From Achatina immaculata (Eukaryota > Mollusca > Gastropoda > Stylommatophora > Achatinidae): a stretch of 64,000 bases of DNA. Shown in pieces: positions 12,901-24,900 of this stretch. Position 1 is the stretch's first letter. Every line of letters begins with the position of its first letter. The translations under genes and the position numbers were made by a program. The DNA is taken from the NCBI GenBank assembly GCA_009760885.1, contig CM019716.1:12418550-12482549 (forward strand), in the 5' to 3' direction. The notes beneath the pieces are model-generated. The model was not told where the DNA came from. It did not search any database and saw nothing but the letters and a program-made list of their open reading frames with translations.

Positions 12901-15900
12901 CCAGTGAAAATCTTAGAGAAATAAGTGAGCCCTGTAGCCTAAAAATCATGGTTTATGGAGTTTAGGCTGGTGATGGTGCCCCTTGGGCTAGGCTCTGCCT
13001 TGCTGTCAACTCAGGGAAATCATATAACTTTATCAGGTAGTTTACCTACCAGAAGAATAAGGCACTCAGGGAAATCATATAACTTTATCAGGTAGTTTAC
13101 CTACCAGAAGAATAAGGCACTCAGGGAAAACATATAACTTTATCAGGTAGTTTACCTACCAGAAGAATAAGGCACTCAGGGAAATCATATAACTTTATCA
13201 GGTAGTTTACCTACCAGAAGAATAAAGCACTCAGGGAAATCATATAACCTTATTAGGCAGTTTACCTACTAGAAGAATAAGGCACTCAGGGAAATCATAT
13301 AACTTTATCAGGTAGTTTACCTACCAGAAGAATAAGGCACTCAGGGAAATCATATAACCTTATTAGGCAGTTTACCTACTAGAAGAATAAGGCACTCAGG
13401 GAAATCATATAACTTTATCAGGTAGTTTACCTACCAGAAGAATAAGGCACTCAGGGAAATCATATAACCTTATTAGGTAGTTTACCTACCAGAAGAATAA
13501 GGCACTCAGGGAAATCATATAACTTTATCAGGTAGTTTACCTACCAGAAGAATAAGGCACTCAGGGAAATCATATAACCTTATTAGGCAGTTTACCTACC
13601 AGAAGAATAAGGCACTCAGGGAAATCACATAACCTTATTAGGCAGTTTACCTACCAGAAGAATAAGGCACAAGTTCAAGATGCCATAGTAGTTAGTGAAG
13701 CCTCTGCTAGTACTGAACAAGGAGTCTGCATGACTGTGGATTCTGTGGAGAAAATAATATCAAATTTTCTGGTTGTGATTTACCTGAGATCTTCTGCACA
13801 TACATGTTACAGTGATCAAAACATGGGTTACAGTGGTCAAAACATGGGTTACAGTGGTCAAAACATGGGTTACAGTGATCAAAACATGGGTTACAGTGGT
13901 CAAAACATGGGTTACAGTGATCAAAACATGGGTTACAGTGGTCAAAACATGGGTTACAGTGATCAAAACATGGGTTACAGTGGTCAAAACATGGGTTACA
14001 GTGATCAAAACATGGGTTACAGTGATCAAAACATGGCCTTCCATGCTAGACATGTGAAAACTGTGTTTCTGTCTGCCAAGAAACATCTCATATTATGGCA
14101 ATCAAAACACAGATCATAGCACTTAGTAATCCACAGAATGAGAAACATAAAGACTGCAAGAATTTTAAAATATTTTACCTTGCAAAAAGAAATGTATGGA
14201 AATAAATGTCATAATACCAACAATACACTAAGATATCAACAGTGTGACACATTCACTTGATTGATTGATTGCTTGATCTTTATTTCCAATGGGTTAAGAA
14301 TTGGGCCCATAGGCCCGTCTAACATTCTGCCCTTTATCACTTGATGAATTATGAGGCAAGTATTATGTTTACTTGATTAATTCCCCTGGGAACAACTGTG
14401 TTAAGAGCACACTTATCTTAACATAGTGTTTGTGAGACAGGGAACATAGATCTGTTTGCTTAAAAGCTCTGACATACCTCTGTAGCCCAGAAACTTGTAG
14501 CAATCAACACTAATTGTAATTGTTATTTTTGTAAAATGTAATGTCAGGTTGGTAGACGGATGGGGACATGGAGATCTCTGGCGGGGATGAGGAAAGTCTG
14601 GTGTGAAACCAATGAATCCAGGACGTGACAAGCCTATGGGTCTTTACAACAATGGCTATCAGAATGATGTGAACAAAACAGAGCCAGTAGACTATGGGTG
14701 GCGGGGAATGGATATCGTTGAAGCACTCATCAGATTCCTCATCTCAAAGTCAGAATGTCTTTGTGGAACTGTCTCAAAACCATCTGACATGGAGAAGGGG
14801 CTTAAGTACAGCCACCAGAGGCTGGAAAACAAAGTTTTGGCCAGGCCAGCCACACTGTCTTCACGGCAGTCCGAGCAAGACCACAGTCTGCCCTAGCAAG
14901 GAAAGGTGCTGAAGTCGGAGTTACCCAGCCAAAAGGCGCATCGCAAAAATCAGGGTAACACGCATTATCGCTAACGAAATGTCTCTATCTGCAGTTTTCA
15001 AACATGGTGCTCACCCTGTGAAGACTAACCAGGCAGGTGCAGTGCCGGGCCCCCTGCCTCGAAAGGGTCCACCCAATGCTACTGGAGGTCCTCTCAGTTC
15101 GTCTTGTGGAGTCAGGAGACATGAGAGTAGAGCTACTGGCCAAAAAATACAACAGAAGAAAACAGCCAAAAAGCAAGAACTTAAAATAATGCAGTGGAAT
15201 GCTGAGGGTGTCAGCAGTGTTAGAGATGGCTATAGCAAGAAGGTGGAACTAGAGAACATACTTTTTGCAGAGCAGGTAAGTATATGCTGCATACAGGAGA
15301 CACACCTAACCAAAGATGCCGCCTTTAAAATCAGAGGCTACCAGTGTTTTAGATCAGACCGACAGGACAGAAGAAAAGGAGGAGTACTCACACTTGTTAA
15401 GAATAACATCAGCGCATGTCAGGTGGGAGTGTACATGGAAGGAGCCGAATACCAGATAATCCATCTAAAAAGTAGTAATACAGATTTCCACCTCCTTAAC
15501 TATTACTGTCCTAATGACCGCCCACTTGCTTTAGAAACAATCCCACACAAGAGAGACTGATGGTCTGTGGTGATTTTAACAGCCATTCCCAGAGCTGGGG
15601 CTATGACCACATAGACAAGAGAGGAGAGGAAGTTGAGAGCTGGCAGGATGATAATGGACTTCTCCTGATCAACCAGCCAATGGATGCCCCAACATTTTAC
15701 TCAAGGGCTTGGCATACAAAATCAACACCAGATCTGGCATTCCACTCTCCAGATCTGAAGTGGAACATTACACATGAAGTTGGAAAACAACTTGGAGGTA
15801 GCGACCATCGACCAGTCTTCCTGACAATAGAAAATGAACTCCTTAACACCAGTAGCCCTCTCCCCAGATGGAACTATAAAAAAGCAAACTGGACAATGTA

Positions 15901-18900
15901 CAGACATCGTACAGGTATCCTGGTGGGACAGCTGTCCATAGAAGTTAAGGATATTAACAGCATAGTGAAGGAATTCAATGCTTGTATCCTTCAGGCCACT
16001 CGTGAAACCATTCCCAGAGGAGCTCGCAGGGACTATAAACCATACTGGTCTAGTGAGCTGGGAAAACTCCATGATGACGTGGAAGCAGCTCGAAAGCAAG
16101 CAGAAAATAGACCATGCCAAGAACACCACAATAATTACCAACATTCTAAGGCCAAATTTCAGACAGCAAAGCTGCAAGCCAGGCGGGAAAGTTGGAGAGA
16201 GAAAACAGAGTCCCTAAACTTTGAAAAGGATGGAAGGAAACTGTGGAAACTAATCAAACAGTTAAATGATGAGAGTACTGGAAGAAGTACAAAGGTTACA
16301 CTAATAGAGGATGGGAAAACTCTTACAGGTAAGCAGATAGCAGATCACTTTGCTCGCATGTTTGCACAAGACTGCAACATTGATATCCATCCAGAGAAGG
16401 AGCGTACAGTGCGCATCGAGCCACAGAAAGAGGAGGAACAAGTCAGAAAAGTGGAGGTCATGGATGCACCAATCACACGCAGTGAGTTAGACCTAGCAGT
16501 TAGTAAACTGAAACCAAGGAAATCACCAGGACCAGATGGAGTGTCCAATGAAATGATCAAGAACCTGGGAATGGCAGCAATGGGAAAGCTGTTGGATATT
16601 TTCAATATGTGCTGGAGAACAGGTAAGTTACCTCAAATCTGGAAAGAAGCAAGCATGGTACCACTGCTAAAACCAGGGAAAAACAGTGATACTGCCTCCA
16701 GCTACAGGCCAATCAGTCTCACTAGCTGCCTATGCAAAACGATGGAATGCATCATTGACCTGAGGCTAAAATGGTACCCTAGAAAGTGAAAACCTTCTCG
16801 TTCCACAACAAGCAGGATTTAGGCAGTACTACAGTACGGAAGGTCAAGTGACCTATCTCTCTCAAGAGATTGAGGATGCATTCCAAGAGAAAAACCTTGT
16901 ACTAGCAGTGTGGATAGACCTGAAGAAAGCCTTTGATAAAGTATGGAAAAAAGGTCTGCTGTGGAAACTAAGAAACTGCAATGTGAATGGAAGACTGTAC
17001 AACTGGATAAAGTCCTATTTACACAATAGAAGAGCTAGAGTAGTAATGGATGGACACAAAAGCCAGAAAGTACTTCTGTGACATGGTGTACCACAAGGAG
17101 GAGTCCTTTCGCCTACACTATTCCTTGTATTCATTAATGACCTGGTCAAGGAACTTCCCTATGGAATCAAAGCGGCACTGTATGCAGATGATCTGGTCAT
17201 GTGGTGTACAGATGAATATGCGACAGTTGCTACACAGAGACTCCAAAGAGCAGCAGACATCTTGACATCATGGACAAACAATGGTGTGTAAGTATCAACA
17301 CAGAGAAATCAAGTACCACTCTGTTCACCCTCTCATCTAAACAGAAAGCAGGTAAGATCTTTGTAAATGAAATACCCTTAAGGATGGACAACCAACCCAC
17401 TTACTTAGGAGTGACTCTTGACTCAAAACTGACGTGGAAGCAACACATCAACAGTGCAGAAGCAAAAGCCAGAAGAAAACTAGCCATATTAAGAAAACTG
17501 AGTGGAACCACATGGGGAGCTAGTGAAAGAATCCTCAAGAATGTATATCAGCAAAGTATTCTACCACATTTAGAATATAGCTCAACATCTTGGTGCACAG
17601 CATCAAACACTACGCTGCATAATCTAGACAAGGTTCAAAATCAGTCACTACGGATTATCACAGGTACCATGAGGTCCACACCAATAGTAGAAATGCAGAA
17701 AATAGTTGGTGTTCAACCGCTAAAGGAACGTAGAGACACAAAGGTCATGACCATGGGAGAAAAATTCCTTAGCTCTGTAAGCCATCCCCTGAAGGAGAGA
17801 TTCAATAACTTGGCATTAGGACGGCTTAAAAGAAGCAGCTTCATTCATCAGGCCAAGTGTATGCGTAAGCTGATACCTGACCTTCAAACTGTAGTCGCTC
17901 CATTATCATCTGTACCAGAGCATACACCATGGAAAGAAGCAGATTATACACAAATAACTATTCAGACTGAAGTGAAAGGTGTGCAGAATGGTGAGATGCA
18001 GAGCAGTCTTGTAAGATCAACAGCCACACTTAGTGTTCTAGATGACAAATATCCATGTGACACCTGGATACGTGTGTATACAGATGGATCTGCACATAAT
18101 GCCATAAAGAATGGAGGGGCAGGAGCATATGCTGAATATCCAAACAACACCATTGACAAGATTTCCATACCCACTGGTAAATACTGCAACAACTTTGATG
18201 CAGAAGTTAGGGCAATTATTGCTGTAGTTGAAAAACTATCAGACTCCAGAATTGATACATGTCCTGTAGTAATTCTCACAGATGCGAGATCAGTACTGGA
18301 AGCTCTTCAGTGCAACAAACTACCAGACCTTAAAGATGCCTTGTCAACTTGTCAAAAATTGGCTTACAACATGGAGTCACTTTGCAATGGATTCCCTCCC
18401 ACTGTGGGATACCAGGCAATGAGAAAGCTGACCATCTGGCCAAAGAGGGCACTGAAATGGAGCAACCAGACATACCAATCACCTATAATCAGAAGAAAAG
18501 CATGATAAAAACCTACAGGAAGCCAAAAACATCACCACATGATGACTATCACATGCTAAACAGAAAGGAACAAGTCACCATCTTCCGTCTCCGAACAGGA
18601 CACAGCCGACTCCGAAGTCATATGTATACAAAGTTTAAGGTTGGTACTACTAATCTATGTACATGTGCCCAGGTGCCCCAAACTGTGGAACATATCCTCC
18701 AGAACTGCATCAACTACGAGACACTGAGAAATAATTACTGGCCCAGTGAAACCACTAAAGAAGATAAGCTCTACGGTTCCATACATGAGTTACAAAAAAC
18801 AGTGAAATTTATCCAAGAGACAGGACTGCAGATATAGACAGACAATGCGAATGAAGAAGACTTGATTAATTATGTGACCCGCACATGAGACCCCCCATCT

Positions 18901-21900
18901 CCTCCTCCTCCAACCTCCAATGGTGTCTGTATTCCTCCTGACTTGCCCATTTCTGATAATGAAAAACAATTCCTCGGCAAAGCCTTAAATTTATTCCTAT
19001 CCGCCCTTGGTGTGATTGTTATTTTTTACTCTACGATGTTAAATAGCTCCACCGTCAATTAAGAACCCAACCAACTCACACAAGACCCCGATGACCCATT
19101 TGCCTTTGCCCATTACAACCACCATAAATCTAGCTGGACAACTTTCCTCTGGGGTTTCCTAAGCTTTAGATCTGTACACTGATACACTACATGGCGTGAA
19201 TTCCAAAACCTCCAGCCGCCAAAGCTTCTACATTTCAACCTAAAGAAGGGAGAGTCCAGGGCATTGTCTGAACTCTGACGTCAAGGCGACATAGTGATAA
19301 AACCAGCAGATAAAACATCGAATCTTGTAGTTTGGAAAAAAAGATGTATATATTGCAGAAAGAATGTCCCAATGGTCAGCGGGGTAGGGGTATCCTCTAT
19401 CAAAGGAGAAGTAAGATGCCTCCTTACCTCCGTCAGTCTACAGGACAGCCTTGGGCAAGGTGGAGTACCCCTCCCCCGCCAATCAGGGTGACATGAAGCC
19501 ATGGGAGCAGGTGGTGGATGGAATGGGAGAGCAGCCGAAAGATAATGTTGGTTATGGTCACCATTCTATGATGGTAGGCAGATGATCTCAATGTAGGGAT
19601 GATGGCTACGATCACTGACTAGTACAGTCACTGCCCAGAAGGAAAGCAATGGTAAACTATCTTCTGGAAATATACCAAGAAACCCAAACAGCAACAACAC
19701 CAGAAACTTGGGGAAATAATGGGAAAAATGGGATTTCCAACACATTTGACACAATTAACATCACTGCTGTATCTAGACCAACAAGCAACAGTAAGAATAA
19801 ATGGTGAAACAACAACTTGGTCTGACATAAAACAAGAGGTCCATCAGGGGTGCATATTGTCACCCTACTTATTTAACTTGTATACTGAAAATATAATGAA
19901 GAATGTTAGAGAATATGTAAACAAAGAATGATGCCAAAACAATTGGAGGTTATGAAATACCAGAGATTAGATACGCTGATGACACAGTATTACTGTCCAC
20001 AATACAAAAAGGAATGGAAAAACTAATTATGTCAGTCTGTAAGAACAGCAAAGAGCAAAACTATCTTAATGCAAAGAAAACTAAATTGATGACAACTGAC
20101 AAAACAAGGCAGCTGAAATATATATCAATGAGGAAAAACTGGAAGAAGTGGAGAGTTTTGAATATCTTGGATCACTACTAACTAATAATGGAGATACAAT
20201 GAGAGGAATTAAAAGGATGACATCTACTGCTCTTCAGAAAGTAAAACAACTAAAGAATCTGTGGAGAGGAGCAGACAGAACTACAAAAATAAAATTTTTA
20301 AGGGCATGCGTCGTTCCCATCGCAACATATGCCTGTGAGACCTGGACACTTAACAAAACAGCTGAGAAACACATAAATACCTTTGAATGTAAATGCTACA
20401 GAAGAGTTCTTCAAACATCATGGACACAAAAAAGAACAAATATATCCATACTACAAGAACTTAATATTGAAGAAGGCTGGCTAGTAAAGAGGATTAAAGA
20501 GAGAAAACTTAAATATTTTGGACACATTAAACGTCATGATAATCTAGAGAAGACCATCTTGGAAGGGTACATAATGGGAAAAAGAAAGAGAGGAAGACCA
20601 AGGCGAAGATGGCTGCAAGACATCACTGACGATCTGCAAATGGATGCTGGGCATCTTGCTCACAACCGAGAGGCCTACAGGAGAGCTGTTAGGGAGGCAA
20701 AGTTCTGCAAAGGACATGCAAATGAATGATGATGTCCCAACTCAGCAATACAAAATTATATGCCCCATGTAAAAACGATGCTACCCATTCAAATAATGAT
20801 AAAGTGGAAGAAGCGTTAAAGACTTCATTGCAGAAGGTGGCCTCCCACCACAAGCTGTTTCTCTTCACATCAAGGACAGCTGTTTAGGCAACCCCACCAT
20901 CTATCTTCTTCCTAAAATCCACAAACCCAGTCATCTTGGACATCCTATTATATCAGCATGCTCATGCCTCACTGAGCGCATTTCTGACTTTTTGGACAGC
21001 ATTTTCCAGCCGCTAGTACACAAACTCCCCCGTGTGGCACCCGGGATCTTCAAAGAATAGGACCACTGTACCCTACCATGCATGATCGTAAAAGGCGACT
21101 AAGGAGGGTTCGGCATAGGGCCAGCAACCCTATCTGGTAAAAAAACTATCAGACTGCTACAGAAACGGAAGCATGGGAAAAAACAAATGCAGGTGGAAGG
21201 AGAGCCCCATGTGCCCTGGGCACTTAAGGTTCAGAGAGAGAGTACACAAACTGCCCTCATATTGAAAAATACCAAACCATGCCATAACAACTTCTGATGC
21301 AATCACTCTCTCAACACCACACCTATCTTTCTCCTTGATGTCTGCTCCCTATACACCTATCCCCCATGAGGATGGACTTTTAGCGCTCCGCTATTTTCTT
21401 GACAAAGACCTTCACCCCATCACTAGCACTGACACCATAATCAGACTCACATAGCTAGTACTAAACCTAAATTCTTTCAAATTCAACGGTGGATACTTTG
21501 AGCAAAATCAGTGGTGCTGCCATGGAAACAAAAATGGGTCCCATTATGCATGTCTATTTATGGGCTTTCTGGAAGTCAAATTATGGGAAACCTAAACTGG
21601 CAGACTTCCAGAATTCTATAAAAGGTACATCGATGATGGCACTGGAGTCATAAGTATGCCACAGGAAGAGCTAAAAAAATTTACTGAATTTGCCAACTCA
21701 CTCAATAATAACATAAAATTCACTTATGAAATTTCTGACAACTCTGTCAACTTTTCAGACATTAAAATTTCTATTGGCACAAACAGACTTGTCACCTCTG
21801 TATTTTACAAATATTTACTTTACACCTCCTCCCATCCTGAAGCCTGTAAGAACTCCATCCCATACTCCCAACTCCTCCGTCTTCACCGTATACATCATGA

Positions 21901-24900
21901 TAACTTGGGCTTTATAGATCAGTCCAACGAGTTATTAGAATTTTTCCATCATCGCCACTACCCAGAAAATGTCCTTCGTGAAGCCTTCAACCATATCCAA
22001 CTAGTGAGCCGCAAAGAAGCATTCAGGAAAAAGCCTGTTACCCCATCTGACAGAGTTAAGTTAGTACTGCCTTTCCACCCGCATGGTCAGATAGTTAAGA
22101 AAATTCTTTATCGTCATCCGCCACTAATCCAACTCGACCCCGACACTCACAACATTTTCTCTGATCCACCCCTGTTGGCGTACAAGCGTAAGCCAAATCT
22201 TAAGGACATCCTCGTCCACAGCCACTTGAAGCGGAGGCTTACATATGCTGGCACCAGAAAATGTAATCGCCCCCTGCTGCGTTATCTGCCCTTAGTCTGA
22301 GAAATGAAAACAATCACCTTTCACAAAACTATCCTCACTCTTCATGAGGGATTCACATGCAAGTCTCACAATGCGATATATATCATCATTTGCAAAAGAT
22401 GCAGGATATCATATATTGGTGAGACTGGCCTCAGATTAGGGGACCGCATGCAGAAACATCTGTACGATATCACCCAGCATGCTTCGAAACCAGTCCCGAA
22501 TCGTTTCAATGGCCCCAACCACAGAGGCAAATCTGATTTTCTGGTAACGGCCATCAAACAATGTCATGCAGATGGCACAAGCCGCCTAGCACTTAAGAAC
22601 CACTACATTCAAGATTATGGGATGCTGGAACCACACGGGTTCAACTCATCATTCAGCTACACCTAACATTCTCCTCTTCAACAATCATAACCCATCTCCA
22701 TTAAGCTCCACTCCCTTCTCACACATAGTTCAGAACCTTCTCACAGCATCACATTACAACCCCCTACCCTAACTATAATCATCTATTTCACCTTTTCCTG
22801 GCCAGGTTAACACCGTATCACTCTCTCTCCCCTCCAAGGTTTCCCAACCCACCACCCTCAGTTATGACCCACCCATCACATATCACAGGTCTCTATTTAA
22901 ACATTCTCTATGCTCCACCATGCCCATTTCTGAACAAGCGTCGGACAAGCCACATCTACTTATAAGTTACAGCTAAGTGCCCTGTTCACTTTATTTCCTT
23001 TTTTTTTTTGACATAGCATTCATGTGAATCTAAACTTTATTATTTCTTCGTCCTGTACGTTTTTGTATGATTAAGGCTCATGTCGAAACATCACAACTTT
23101 GTAATCGTTTAGTAATAAAGCTGTTCCTACCTTTTTTTCCTAGTTTATACATTATGTGACTGGTGATACATTTACTCAATGAATTATGAGACAGCTGATA
23201 CATTTACTTGATGAATTATAAAGCAGGTGACACACATTCAGAAGCTGAGAAAAAGATTTTGGTTTCATAATTTTCACTGGCATAAGCTTGAGAAAGTTCA
23301 GCAGTTAAGTGTCCTCTATAATCTCTCCCTCTTGTAACTAAGTGTCCTCTATAATCTCTTCCTCTTGTAACTAAATGTCTTCTACATTTTCTCCTTTTAA
23401 TGAAGTGTCCTCAATAATCTCTCCCTAGCTGTAATGAAGTGTTTTCTATAATTTCTGCTATTGTACTCGTACGAACTACCTGTAACTGTGAGCTGTTGTT
23501 CTTTGCAGCTGATGCTGTAGAGGTGTTGAGGCACAGCATCATATCAACGTGGGAGCGGGTTATGGTGGCTACTTTTTCAGTCCCAGAGTACAGCTAAAAA
23601 GCAGGGGGCGTTCAATGCTTCTTCAGCAGACTCCACCACCAAGGGGACTATGGCGATCTCTGCCCCATTAAATGAAATGTATACATCATCTCTCTTTAAT
23701 GAAGTGTCTTATAATATATCTCTTATAGTAAAAAGCATCTCCTATAACCTGTCTTTGCTCTTATAGTAATAAGTGTCTCCTATAACCTGTCTTTGCTCTC
23801 ACAGTAATAAGTGTCTTCTATAACCTGTCCTTGCAATAATGAATATCTTGTATAATTTCTGCTAGCTGTAAATGAACGTTTTCTATAATCTTTGCTAATT
23901 ATAATGAAATGTATTGTACAACTTTCCTAACCTTAATGAAGTGTTTTCTATATCCTACTCTTTTTTGATATACACCAATACAAAAAACTATTGAGAAACA
24001 CTAAGTGAGATGAACATGCACACAAATACTTTTTTCCATACACTGGAAGTGTTTTTAAAAAATGAATATTTTGTTTGCATGATTTACTTACAAATTTTTA
24101 TTAGATTTGTCTTTTGGTTTTGGATACATCAAAAACTCTGGCTCAAACAGCCAACCAGGCATGAGTTTCTGTATCACTTGCATAAACATTTGTTTACTTC
24201 TTATAAAAGGCGTTTCCAGATGTTTAGATGATGTCTTGACTTCCTCACATGATTCACACTGTCTGCTAGGAGCAAGACCTTCACTTGCTTTACCTATGTC
24301 CTTTGCAGTAGTCTTAGAATCACACTTATCTCTACGTCCATGATGTATACATACACCAGAAGAAGCATTATCATGCTGCCTGTACTCCTGCATATGTTCA
24401 CAAATGCTACCAACCTCTGCCTTCAGCTTTGTCTTGTTGCTTAGTGCTTCACATTCCTTTGTGCATAAGCAATCACAGGAAGTTTTGACATCCATATGTT
24501 GGTCAGTGAGAGTTGAAGAGCTGTGGTACATACTTTCAACTTCTCAACTTTATCCACCTACACCTGGCTTCTCACTTAAACCACTCGAGAAAATCCTGGT
24601 CTACAACCTGACCCCACACATGTCACAGTTTAAACGTCTGTTTGGGACTCTTGTTTATAAGACTCATTTCATCACAAGTTACCATCATGCCATTCCAGGC
24701 AGACTGGTTTGAGAAATTATCCTTACTCCATACAAACTGTCTAGAGAAATTATCCTTACTCCATACAAACTGTCTAGAGAAATTATTCTTCCTCCACACA
24801 AACTGTCTAAAATCTGTCTATAAAATTTATCCTCATTCCTCACAAACTACCTAGAAAATTAATAATTATTCCACACAAACTACCTTGAGAATATATCCTC

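Larger units (their letters stand above)
18879..23150 (+). mobile_element. Penelope-like element with GIY-YIG endonuclease, interrupted twice
   Basis: It is bounded by ATTATGTGAC at 18869-18878 and 23151-23160, a perfect 10-bp duplication. N-terminal coding includes DIVIKPADKT (about 19285), continues after the nested LINE with LPPQAVSLHIK and YLLPKIHKP, and then has a FKFNGGYFEQNQ region at about 21480. The C-terminal part is the reading frames at 21656-22666. The 3' region ends with aataaagctgttcctacc. Without its inserts the element is about 2.7 kb. Penelope-like elements are a separate retroelement class using an RT and a GIY-YIG nuclease. Confidence 0.9.

Noticed and set aside
13009..13670. 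CRISPR-like array
   Set aside because: Units are contiguous without unique spacers, and this is a eukaryotic intron. The same applies to the other arrays.
14179..14227. Possible 49-bp DGAT1 exon with GT-AG borders and compatible phase
   Set aside because: Its product does not fit the family; exons 2 and 3 (13742-13655, 12285-12245) supply the expected residues and lie downstream of it, so it is chance.
14477..14508. Short minus-strand exon candidate (VDCYKFLGYR)
   Set aside because: It lies in the LINE insertion at 14383-18859, so it cannot be an original host exon.
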